Assembly (NCBI GenBank): GCA_040902885.1
Contig: JBBDWK010000099.1
Coordinates: 9,325 to 73,324, forward strand
DNA: 64,000 bases
Direction: 5' to 3'
Origin: JBBDWK01 sp040902885
GTDB lineage: Bacteria > Acidobacteriota > Terriglobia > Bryobacterales > Bryobacteraceae
Below are positions 51,435-59,552 of this stretch, piece after piece; position 1 is the stretch's first letter, and each line of letters begins with the position of its first letter. Below the pieces are notes generated by a model. That model had not been told where the DNA came from, searched no databases, and worked only from the letters and a program-made list of their open reading frames with translations. The position numbers and the translations under genes are program-made.

Positions 51435-51498
51435 CATCCGCTCCCTCTGGTCGCGGCTCAGCAACGGTTTTCCGAGCCGCGACCAGAGGGAGCGGATG
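51435..51498. repeat. palindromic repeat family, copy C
   Basis: Two 25-base arms (CATCCGCTCCCTCTGGTCGC onward and its exact complement) flank a 14-base loop AGCAACGGTTTTCC. The arm is changed in both strands together relative to copies A and B (CTCTGG for CTGACGG), so pairing is kept. Confidence 0.85.
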
Positions 51499-51542
51499 TA
51501 AAGAATTAGGCCCGACACTGGGGCGTGAGAGAGACCACGCTG

Positions 51543-51878
51543 ATGACGCTGACCGTTCCTTATCCGGTGGAGCTGCTAAAGGTCGCGCGCAAAGTAGTCT
51601 GGTATGACGATCCTGAGCAGACGCTGGCGCGCCTTCCGATTTTCCTGGCACATCTAATGGTTTACGGGTCGGCGGCGGACGTAGCCGCAGCCGAACGCTA
51701 CATTCCCAAGGATGAATTCCGTGAGGTACTGCGAAACGCCCCCGCGGGGATTTTCACGCAAGAAGCCTGGAAGAAGTGGCATGAAAGATTGGGGATGCTT
51801 CCGGCGCCGCCTCTGCCCCGGCGCCGGTTTCCGGACGGCTCGATGGGGCCGGAGGCGGGTGGTTTCTTTGGCCGGTAA
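51543..51878 (+). CDS. hypothetical protein of a conserved small family
   Basis: This protein of about 111 residues reads VVWYDDPEQTLARLPIFLAHLMVYGSAADVAAAERYIPKDEFREVLRNAPAGIFTQEAWKKWHERLGM. I have seen this pattern in proteins that often sit beside AbiEii-type nucleotidyltransferases; a gene of that type lies 5 kb away (45830) but not next to it. The start could also be GTG 51525. If the pairing holds, it may be the separated partner of that gene. Confidence 0.6.
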   Translation: MTLTVPYPVELLKVARKVVWYDDPEQTLARLPIFLAHLMVYGSAADVAAAERYIPKDEFREVLRNAPAGIFTQEAWKKWHERLGMLPAPPLPRRRFPDGSMGPEAGGFFGR

Positions 51879-51924
51879 ATGAAAACCGCAACTCCCTATT
51901 TCTTCAGAGTGTTGCAAAAATCTC

Positions 51925-51951
51925 TTGTCACTCTTCCCGCCAGTGTGCTAA
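51925..51951. promoter_or_regulatory. CIRCE operator (HrcA binding site) of groESL
   Basis: TTGTCACTC, nine bases, GTGTGCTAA: this matches the CIRCE consensus TTAGCACTC-N9-GAGTGCTAA in 15 of 18 positions with the exact spacer. It overlaps a TAATAAT -10-like box at 51949-51955 and lies 79 bp before the groES start. Confidence 0.85.
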
Positions 51952-52030
51952 TAATGAACTTCGGGAATCGCGGGTAATGCCGCGAGCCCCGTAATCCACT
52001 AGAAGACAATGAATTTGGAGGTTGAGGTAG

Positions 52031-52345
52031 ATGAATATTCGACCACTCTACGATCGTATTGTTGTGAAACGGATCGAGGAGACGGAGACCGTTCAGGGAG
52101 GCATCATTATCCCCGACTCGGCAAAAGAGAAACCGCAGGAAGGCGAGGTGGTCGCCGCGGGCAAAGGCAAGCGCCTGGAAGATGGCAAGCTGGTACCGCT
52201 GGATGTGCAGGTCGGCGACCGGATTCTATTCGGGAAGTACTCGGGCAGCGACATCAAGCTGGACGGCAACGAGTACCTGATCATGCGGGAAGACGAGGTC
52301 CTGGGTGTCCTCGACGCCGCACCGAAAGCCGCTAAGAAAGGCTAA
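52031..52345 (+). CDS. groES: co-chaperonin GroES
   Basis: This 104-residue protein, slightly longer than usual through a C-terminal AAPKAAKKG tail, reads MNIRPLYDRIVVKRIEETET with the mobile loop VQGGIIIPDSAKEKPQEGEVVAAG and DRILFGKYSGSDIKLDGNEYLIMREDEVLG. It forms the lid of the GroEL chamber. The start has GGAGG upstream. It is the first gene of groES-groEL under a CIRCE element. Confidence 0.98.
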   Translation: MNIRPLYDRIVVKRIEETETVQGGIIIPDSAKEKPQEGEVVAAGKGKRLEDGKLVPLDVQVGDRILFGKYSGSDIKLDGNEYLIMREDEVLGVLDAAPKAAKKG

Positions 52346-52366
52346 GAGCAAGATTCGGGAGGAAAT

Positions 52367-53992
52367 ATGGCGAAACAGATTGTATATAGCGAGCATTCCC
52401 GCCAAGCGATCCTGCGGGGCGTGAATCAGTTGGCCGACGCGGTAAAGGTTACGCTCGGTCCCAAGGGCCGGAACGTGGTCCTCGAGAAGAAGTTCGGCGG
52501 TCCGAACATCACCAAGGACGGCGTGACGGTCGCGAAGGAAATCGAGTTGAAGGACCCGCTCGAGAACATGGGCGCGCAGATGGTGCGCGAGGTCGCGTCG
52601 AAGACCTCCGATGTGGCGGGCGACGGCACCACCACGGCCACCATTCTGGCGCAGGCGATCTACCGCGAAGGCGTTAAGGCCGTTGCGGCGGGCGCGAATC
52701 CGATGGCGCTCAAGCGCGGCGTCGATAAGGCCGTCGAAGTGGCGGTTGAGGAAGTGAAGAAGCTGAGCAAGGAGATCTCGGGCGAGATGATCGCCCAGGT
52801 CGGCACCATCTCAGCCAACAGCGACGCCGCCATCGGCAACATCATCGCCGATGCGATGAAGAAGGTCGGCAAGGACGGCGTCATCACGGTCGAAGAATCG
52901 AAGACCATGGTGACCGAGCTGAACACCGTGGACGGCATGCAGTTCGACCGCGGCTACCTGTCCCCGTACTTCGTGTCGGACGCGGAGCGGATGGAATCCG
53001 TGCTCGAGGATCCGTACATCCTGATCCACGAGAAGAAGATCAGCAACATGAAGGACCTGCTGCCGCTGCTCGAGCAGATCGCGCGCTCCGGCAAGCCGCT
53101 GCTGGTCATCGCCGAGGAAGTGGAAGGCGAAGCGCTGGCCACTCTCGTGGTGAACAAGCTGCGCGGCACCTTGAACGCCTGCGCCGTGAAGGCCCCGGGC
53201 TTCGGCGACCGCCGCAAGGCCATGCTGGAAGACATCGGCATTCTGACGGGCGGCAAGGCCATCATGGAAGAGACCGGCATTAAGCTGGAAGGCGTGCGTC
53301 TGGAGGACCTCGGCCGTGCCAAGCGCGTGACCGTGGACAAGGACAACACGACCATCGTGGATGGCAACGGCACACAGAAGAGCATCGAAGGCCGCATCAA
53401 ACAGCTCCGCGCGCAGATCGAGGAGACCACCTCGGACTACGACCGCGAGAAGTTGCAGGAGCGGCTGGCGAAGCTGGCCGGCGGCGTGGCGGTGATCAAA
53501 GTCGGCGCCGCGACCGAGACCGAGATGAAGGAGAAGAAGGCCCGCGTCGAGGATGCGCTGCACGCAACCCGCGCCGCGGTGGAAGAGGGCATTGTTCCGG
53601 GCGGCGGCGTGGCGCTGCTGCGCGCGGCAATGGCCTTGAGTACGCTGAAGGTGGCGGGCGACGAGCAGATCGGCGTGGACATCGTGCGCCGGGCCTGCGA
53701 GGAGCCTCTGCGGCAGATCGTCTCGAACTCGGGTTCCGAGGGCGCGATCGTGGTCGAGAGGGTCCGCGGCAACAAGGACGCCAACTATGGCTTCAACGCC
53801 GCGACCGAGGTCTACGAAGACCTCGTGAAGGCGGGCGTCATCGATCCCACGAAGGTTACGCGGACGGCGCTTCAGAACGCCGCCTCGATCGCCTCGCTGA
53901 TGCTGACCACCGAAGCCATGATCGCCGAGATCCCCGAGAGGAAGCCGGCCCCCGCCCCGGGCGGACACGGCCCCGAGGGAATGGACTACTAA
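52367..53992 (+). CDS. groEL: chaperonin GroEL
   Basis: This is 541 residues and full length. It has the ATP-binding segment TLGPKGRNVVLEKKFGGPNITKDGVTVAKEI, DVAGDGTTTATILAQAI with the catalytic Asp, the apical domain, VGAATETEMKEKKARVEDALHATRAAVEEGIVPGGG and a Pro/Gly-rich tail APAPGGHGPEGMDY in place of the GGM repeats. It is placed 21 bp after groES with GGGAGGAAAT upstream. It is followed by a strong terminator. Confidence 0.98.
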   Translation: MAKQIVYSEHSRQAILRGVNQLADAVKVTLGPKGRNVVLEKKFGGPNITKDGVTVAKEIELKDPLENMGAQMVREVASKTSDVAGDGTTTATILAQAIYREGVKAVAAGANPMALKRGVDKAVEVAVEEVKKLSKEISGEMIAQVGTISANSDAAIGNIIADAMKKVGKDGVITVEESKTMVTELNTVDGMQFDRGYLSPYFVSDAERMESVLEDPYILIHEKKISNMKDLLPLLEQIARSGKPLLVIAEEVEGEALATLVVNKLRGTLNACAVKAPGFGDRRKAMLEDIGILTGGKAIMEETGIKLEGVRLEDLGRAKRVTVDKDNTTIVDGNGTQKSIEGRIKQLRAQIEETTSDYDREKLQERLAKLAGGVAVIKVGAATETEMKEKKARVEDALHATRAAVEEGIVPGGGVALLRAAMALSTLKVAGDEQIGVDIVRRACEEPLRQIVSNSGSEGAIVVERVRGNKDANYGFNAATEVYEDLVKAGVIDPTKVTRTALQNAASIASLMLTTEAMIAEIPERKPAPAPGGHGPEGMDY

Positions 53993-54019
53993 GCGGAAAT
54001 TAGCTGTAAGTCAGTCTGG

Positions 54020-54050
54020 GCCGCGCCTCGCAAGGGGCGCGGCTTTTTTT
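54020..54050 (+). terminator. rho-independent terminator of groESL
   Basis: An 8-bp perfect stem GCCGCGCC/GGCGCGGC is followed by seven T, 28 bp after the groEL stop. Confidence 0.9.
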
Positions 54051-54068
54051 ATGCCTTGGGCGTGCCCG

Positions 54069-54878
54069 TCAACCCTTAATCCAGGCGTGGCGCGGGTCGT
54101 CGCTCCAGGCGCCGTAGGTGCGGCCCTCGCCCGCGAGCACCCACGTATAGTTGAGCGAGTAGCCCGGACAGGCGACCACCGGATGGTAGCCTCGGGGGAT
54201 CAAGACCGTGTCGCCATGCTCCACCGGGTAGGCGAAGTCGAACGGTTCGGGATCGGAGGGATCGCTGTAGACGCGCATGAAGCCGAACCCTTGCCGCGGC
54301 TCGACCTGGAAGTAATAAATCTCCTCCATGGGCACCTCCGAGGGCGGCGCGAAGCGGTCGTGTTTGTGGGGCGGGCAGCTCGACCAGCCGCCCGGCCGGT
54401 TCACGGTCTCGCCCGCGATCAGGTGCGCGGCGTCAACGTTGTCCGCAATGTGAGTGAAAACCGTGCGGGCCCAATTGTCCTTGCCCACCCGATTGACCAT
54501 GGCGCCGGAGCCTTCCACCAGGACCGGCTTTCCACCCGGCTTGCCCAGCGCCCCGGCCAACGTGACACGCGCCTCCCCGTTCAACGACGCGATGCGCACG
54601 CGGGCGCCGGCGGGCACGTAAACCATGGGACCCGCTTCGCACATCGTCTTCCGGGCCGGAATGTCGGCCGACCATCCGTCCACCTCCACGCGCACCGGTC
54701 CACTATAGAAATCGAGCGATAGTTCTTCTTCTCCCGTATCGAAGGAATACTCGCGTAAGGTTCCGCCCAACTGGAGAATGGCGAACGAAAGGTGAAGAAG
54801 GTCCTTACTCCGTTGAACCACCGGGTAGAGTCCTGGACCCTCCCCTGGAGATTTAATGTGCATCCGCATGGCTTTCAA
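54069..54878 (-). CDS. iolB: 5-deoxy-glucuronate isomerase
   Basis: This 269-residue protein with two cupin domains matches IolB, which isomerises 5-deoxy-glucuronate in myo-inositol breakdown. It has GGWSSCPPHKHDRF with the metal-binding His pair, MEEIYYFQVEPRQGFGFMRVY, HGDTVLIPRGYHPVVACPGYSLNYTWVLAGEGR and a final DPRHAWI. No other iol genes are in the window, so it may serve a scattered pathway. It is convergent with the groEL terminator and divergent from the giant secreted protein. Confidence 0.9.
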   Translation of the reverse strand: MKAMRMHIKSPGEGPGLYPVVQRSKDLLHLSFAILQLGGTLREYSFDTGEEELSLDFYSGPVRVEVDGWSADIPARKTMCEAGPMVYVPAGARVRIASLNGEARVTLAGALGKPGGKPVLVEGSGAMVNRVGKDNWARTVFTHIADNVDAAHLIAGETVNRPGGWSSCPPHKHDRFAPPSEVPMEEIYYFQVEPRQGFGFMRVYSDPSDPEPFDFAYPVEHGDTVLIPRGYHPVVACPGYSLNYTWVLAGEGRTYGAWSDDPRHAWIKG

Positions 54879-54984
54879 GCTATCATTCCTACTTGGCGCT
54901 TGAAAAGACCTGAGTCGGCGTTGTCCGGCGGTACCCGCTTTAACAGTTAGGCGGACTACTTAATTCAGGTAAGGAGTCTTTCTC

Positions 54985-57900
54985 TTGGTGCCCAACATGC
55001 GACCACTCAACCTGACGTTCGTTCTTCTTCTGCTCGTTTTCGTTCCCGAAGCCATCGCATCCCATTTTCGAGGCGCAGCCATGGTTCCGTCCGTGAGCGC
55101 CACAGGACTGGTTACGGTGACCACTACCTCCTTCTGGCGCAGGGATGCGCCGGAGAATGTTCAGCCCATCCTTGGGAGTTCGGCCATGATCCAGGTCGGA
55201 ACCACGGTCCAGGACCTGTCGGATATCCGGTTTATCAAGCTGACTCAGGTACACACTTTTCAGCTTCCGGAACCCGGGTTGTACCAGATCACCGCAGGGT
55301 CGTGCTGCCGGGTAGGCGGAATTCAAAACGCAGGCGAAAGCGGTTGGGCCATGGAGTCGGCTATCTTCTGGAATGGTACGACGGCGAATACCCCCATCCA
55401 GTTCAACTTCAGCGCGATCCAGCCGGAGGTTGTCAGAGGCAGCGCATATCCCGGTAACCTGGGCGCGGTGGCGGGACCGGGAGTTACGCTGAGCTATAAC
55501 CAGAATCTGAACGTCAACATCAGCTTGCAGCCGCCCGGCTTTACGATCAATCCGACGACCGGCGCTTTGTTCATTCCGGCCGCAAGCACGGCCACTTACG
55601 CCGACAACACAAGCGGAAATCCGGGCGCCGATTATGCTTTCAGCGGGAACATCCTCGCGAGCGACGGGAGCCGGGTGGAGTTCGACTGGCTGTTCGACGC
55701 CGTGGATACCGGCAGCGGGAACCTCGCTCCCACGGTGACCGACGTAACGCTGAACGCCGCGCCTGGACAGACGGTAACGCACACCGTGACCGGGACCGAC
55801 CCCAACAACAATCCTCTGACGTTCAGTTTTGTGACCATGCTGGGTTCCGCGCCGGCCATAGCGCCAACGTTCAACGCCAGCACACGCGTGTTCACATGGA
55901 ATACAACGGGATCGCCACTCGGAACGTACCTCGCGCAATTCCAGGCATCGGACGGGTTCCTGACCGACATCGGCACGGCGACGATCAATCTCTCGTTGTC
56001 CGGTTCTGTGCAGACGCCAACGCCGCTGGCGCTGACCTCGCTGCTTCCAACGATCGAGGCGGGATCCCAGCTCTCGTACCAGTTCCAGGTATCCGGGGGC
56101 GCCCCTCCCTATACGTTCTCGGCCACCGGACTGCCGGCCTCGGTCATCCTGACCCCCACGGGCGCTCTGGTTGGCAATTTCTCCACCAGCATACCCGTCA
56201 GCTTTACCATCACGATCAACGACACCGCGGGGAATACGCTCGTTCTTCCGTTCAACATTCAGATCGCCCCCCGGTCGCTGACCATCGGTACGTTCTCGGT
56301 TCCCGAAGGCACGGTGGACGAAACCTATTCGGCCAATCTCAGGGCGTCGGGCGGTACGCCGCCATACTCATGGTCGAAGACCACGGGAACGCTGCCGCCG
56401 GGTCTTGACCTTGACAGCGGCGGCCGCATCACGGGAATCCCCACCAGCGCGGGGAATTACCAGTTCGGGGCGGAGGTCAGCGACTCCGGCAACGGCCGGG
56501 GAACCGGTTCGTTCACGATTACGGTGAAGCCGCCGCTCCAAGGGCTTCTGCAGATCAGCGAGTCGGGTTTGTCATTCGAAGTTGCGCGGGGCGGAGCCGC
56601 GCCGCCCGTGCAGAGTGCGACCGTGACCAGCGGCAACAGTACAGCGACTCGGTATACCATGCACCGCGACGGCGCTCCGTGGCTCACGGTGGGAGCAGCC
56701 GGCGGAATCACGCCCGGCAATCTTACATTTTCCGTGAATCCGGAGGGCCTCGCTCCGGGCGAATACATTTCGAACACTCTGCTCCGGGGTCCGCACAACA
56801 ACGTCTCCATCTCGGTCAGAATGCGTGTACAGGCCGCGGCGCCGCCGGAACTCAGTGTATCGCCGGCTCTGCTGCGCTTCGACAAGCGTCTGGAGACCCA
56901 GACAACGCTCGAGGGCCATCTGAACATCGCCAATTCCGGCGGCGGCGGCCCGCAAAACGTGGGCGTCTCGATCGTGAACCGGAGCGCGTGGCTGAAGCTG
57001 ACTCCATCCGGTACGCAGGCGACTCCCAGCGTGCCCGTCGGGGTGCGGGTTGAGGCCAACACGCAGGGCCTACCGATCGGAGCATACTACGACGTGATCC
57101 GGGTGACCATGGGAACGCTCAGCGAGGAAGTTCCCGTGAGCCTCTTCATCTCGCCCTCGGGTCCGAACCTTTCGCTCGACAGCACCGGCATTCAGTTTCA
57201 GGCGCGGCAGGGCAATGGCACCTCGGAGATACGCGACATATCCGTGACCAACCTGGGTCCGGGAAGTTTCTCCTGGACGGCAGAGGTGGTGGGCACCAGC
57301 CCGTGGCTGAAGCTCGCCACAATCGGAAGCACGGTGACTCCAACCACGCCCGGAATTCTCCGGATTTCCGTCGACGCGCAGCCGCTGGCGGAAGGCGCCT
57401 ACTATGGGCTGGTCCGCGTCAACGCGCCGGGGACGGTGAATACGCCCCAGTTTGTCCTGGTGGTTCTGAACGTTGTCCCGCCCAGCACGGCGCCGCATCC
57501 GTCGCTCTCCCCCGCGGGGCTGCTCTTCGTGGCGCCGGAAGGGGGCAACGCTCCGGCCGCGCAGAATCTCAGGATCACGGCCAGCAGTGCGCCGCCGCTG
57601 CCCTTCCAGGCCGCGGTGACCACCGCGACTGGCGGAAACTGGCTTTCGGTCACGCCGCGAATCGGAACCATTTCGACACAGAGTCCTGGCGTGGTTTCGG
57701 CGCGGGTGAACGCACAGGGTCTCAAGCCGGGCTTCTATTTCGGTGAAATTTCCTTCACGGTGAATAACCCGAATGTCCGCACCGCCAATGTGCTTCTGGT
57801 TGTGACCGCTTCTCCCGCGGCGGCGGCGGCGGCGGCGGACGGAGCGGGGCAGCGGAGGGCGGAGGGCTGCACTCCCTCCACCATGGCGCCGTTGAGCAGC

Positions 57901-58890
57901 GGGCTGGTAAATAACTTCAGCGTGCAGGCCGGGTGGCCCACGCCGCTCTCCATGCGACTCGTCGACAACTGCGGCGAGGCGGTGCGCACGGCCCAGGCCG
58001 TGGTGTCCTTCTCCAACGGCGATCCGCCCATCGTGATGCCTCCCAGCGATCCGCCCATCGGCCTCTATTCGGCGACGTGGACGCCCTTAAGGGCGGGATC
58101 GCAAATCGCGGTGTCGGTGCAAGTCACCGCGCCCGGGCTGACGCCTCTCGCCGCCACGCTGACTGGAACGGTGAACCAGAATCAGGCGCCGGTTCTGGCC
58201 GCGGCCGGAACGGTGAACATCTTCCATCGCCGGAACGGAGCTCCTTTGGCGCCGGGCATGATCGTGGAAGTCTACGGCTCCAACCTGGCGGTTGGCAGCA
58301 CGCCTGCCGCCAGCGTGCCTCTGCCCAAGAACCTGGGAGGCACCACGGTGCTCGTGGGGGGCGTGGAAGCGCCGCTCTACTTTGCGAGCACCGGGCAGGT
58401 GAACGCGCAGATTCCAACCGAACTGGCGCCGAATCGCGAATACCAGGTGCTAGTGAGCGTCAACAACGCGCTGGCCGGGCCCGAGACCATCACCCTTACG
58501 TCCGTGCAGCCGGCCATTGCGGCCTTGCCGGGCGGACGAGCGCTGGCGCAGCACGCCGACTTCTCGCTCATCGACAACGCCAACCCGGTGCGGCCCGGAG
58601 GTGTCGTCATCCTCTACCTGACGGGGATGGGCGCCACCAACCCGCCCGTCGCCAGCGCCACACCGGCGCCGCGCACCGAGCCGCTGGCGCGCGTGGTGTC
58701 GCAGCCGACCGTCACAGTGGACGGGCAGCCGGCGGAAGTGTTCTATGCCGGGTTGACTCCGGACGCGGTGGGTCTCTACCAGATCACCCTTCGCGCCCCG
58801 CAGGGCGTGCAGGCGGGCGATCTGAACGTGGTGGTGACGCAGGAGGGCGTGCAGAGCAACACGGTTACTCTGCCTGTGCGGCGCGATTAG
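54985..58890 (+). CDS. giant secreted multi-domain protein with a Solibacter-type C-terminal domain
   Basis: This is 1,301 residues. After the signal peptide (NLTFVLLLLVFVPEAIASHF) comes an SHFRG-type N-terminal domain (about 25-260), putative Ig domains (about 260-510, for example LPPGLDLDSGGRITGIPTSAGNYQF) and three or four BACON-like beta repeats (about 520-950). A six-Ala run precedes a C-terminal domain (about 1070-1300: APLAPGMIVEVYGSNLAVGS, LYFASTGQVNAQIPTEL, VILYLTGMGATNPPV, VGLYQITLRAPQGV). That domain is the one described for Solibacter as an uncharacterised C-terminal domain. TTG 54985 has TAAGGAG at good distance; ATG 54997 is possible. Probably a surface or exported protein. Confidence 0.85.
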   Translation: MVPNMRPLNLTFVLLLLVFVPEAIASHFRGAAMVPSVSATGLVTVTTTSFWRRDAPENVQPILGSSAMIQVGTTVQDLSDIRFIKLTQVHTFQLPEPGLYQITAGSCCRVGGIQNAGESGWAMESAIFWNGTTANTPIQFNFSAIQPEVVRGSAYPGNLGAVAGPGVTLSYNQNLNVNISLQPPGFTINPTTGALFIPAASTATYADNTSGNPGADYAFSGNILASDGSRVEFDWLFDAVDTGSGNLAPTVTDVTLNAAPGQTVTHTVTGTDPNNNPLTFSFVTMLGSAPAIAPTFNASTRVFTWNTTGSPLGTYLAQFQASDGFLTDIGTATINLSLSGSVQTPTPLALTSLLPTIEAGSQLSYQFQVSGGAPPYTFSATGLPASVILTPTGALVGNFSTSIPVSFTITINDTAGNTLVLPFNIQIAPRSLTIGTFSVPEGTVDETYSANLRASGGTPPYSWSKTTGTLPPGLDLDSGGRITGIPTSAGNYQFGAEVSDSGNGRGTGSFTITVKPPLQGLLQISESGLSFEVARGGAAPPVQSATVTSGNSTATRYTMHRDGAPWLTVGAAGGITPGNLTFSVNPEGLAPGEYISNTLLRGPHNNVSISVRMRVQAAAPPELSVSPALLRFDKRLETQTTLEGHLNIANSGGGGPQNVGVSIVNRSAWLKLTPSGTQATPSVPVGVRVEANTQGLPIGAYYDVIRVTMGTLSEEVPVSLFISPSGPNLSLDSTGIQFQARQGNGTSEIRDISVTNLGPGSFSWTAEVVGTSPWLKLATIGSTVTPTTPGILRISVDAQPLAEGAYYGLVRVNAPGTVNTPQFVLVVLNVVPPSTAPHPSLSPAGLLFVAPEGGNAPAAQNLRITASSAPPLPFQAAVTTATGGNWLSVTPRIGTISTQSPGVVSARVNAQGLKPGFYFGEISFTVNNPNVRTANVLLVVTASPAAAAAAADGAGQRRAEGCTPSTMAPLSSGLVNNFSVQAGWPTPLSMRLVDNCGEAVRTAQAVVSFSNGDPPIVMPPSDPPIGLYSATWTPLRAGSQIAVSVQVTAPGLTPLAATLTGTVNQNQAPVLAAAGTVNIFHRRNGAPLAPGMIVEVYGSNLAVGSTPAASVPLPKNLGGTTVLVGGVEAPLYFASTGQVNAQIPTELAPNREYQVLVSVNNALAGPETITLTSVQPAIAALPGGRALAQHADFSLIDNANPVRPGGVVILYLTGMGATNPPVASATPAPRTEPLARVVSQPTVTVDGQPAEVFYAGLTPDAVGLYQITLRAPQGVQAGDLNVVVTQEGVQSNTVTLPVRRD

Positions 58891-58922
58891 GCCTTGGCGT
58901 ACGCTATGATGGCCTAATACTA

Positions 58923-59552
58923 CTGCCGCGAGTCTATCCGATTCTCGACACGGCGACGCTTGATGTGCGTGGCTTCTCCGTGGTGGATGCGGCGCGATGT
59001 CTTCTTGCGGGCGGCGCGCAGATCCTCCAACTGCGGCATAAGGGACACTGGCCGCGCTCGGTGTTTCAGGATGCGGAGTGCATCCGCGCGCTGTGCCGCG
59101 AGGCCCACGCGCAGTTCGTGGTCAACGACCGCGCGGATATGGCCATGCTGCTGGACGCGGGCCTGCACGTAGGCCAGGAAGATCTGCCGCCGCGCGAGGC
59201 ACGGCGGCTGATGGGGCCAGGCGCCATGCTCGGCTACTCCACGCATAACGCGGAGCAGCTTGCGGCAGCCGCCGCGGAGCCCGTGGATTACCTCGCCATC
59301 GGTCCGATCTTCCCGACTGGTTCCAAACAAAACCCGGACGCGGCGGTAGGGTTAGAAGCGCTGGCGCGCTATCGGAAGCTGACCGGCCGTCCGCTCGTGG
59401 CGATCGGCGGCATCCGGCGCGATACGGCGCGAGCGGTGCTCGATGCGGGCGCCGACTCGACGGCTGTTATCGGCGACATGCTGCCGCAGCCTTGTACGGC
59501 GGAGAGTTTGCGGGAGCGAATTTCTGAATGGCAACAATTGACAAGAAAGTGA
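58923..59552 (+). CDS. thiE: thiamine phosphate synthase, start uncertain
   Basis: A TIM-barrel ThiE, which joins HMP-pyrophosphate and thiazole phosphate, reads RVYPILDTATLDVRGFSVVD, ILQLRHKGHWPRS, FVVNDRADMAMLLDAGLHVGQEDLPP, LGYSTHNAEQL, YLAIGPIFPTGSKQNP and LVAIGGIRRDTARAVLDAGADSTAVIG. All family motifs are present. The frame is open far upstream but has no ATG, GTG or TTG near the conserved start. CTG 58923 would give 209 residues, the usual length, and a TATGAT box lies at 58905-58910, so a near-leaderless message is possible. Its end overlaps the permease start by 25 bases. Confidence 0.85.
   Translation: MPRVYPILDTATLDVRGFSVVDAARCLLAGGAQILQLRHKGHWPRSVFQDAECIRALCREAHAQFVVNDRADMAMLLDAGLHVGQEDLPPREARRLMGPGAMLGYSTHNAEQLAAAAAEPVDYLAIGPIFPTGSKQNPDAAVGLEALARYRKLTGRPLVAIGGIRRDTARAVLDAGADSTAVIGDMLPQPCTAESLRERISEWQQLTRK

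Noticed and set aside
58900..58920. ATGATGGCC near 58904 as a start for thiE
   Set aside because: It is in the wrong frame and meets a stop after a few codons.
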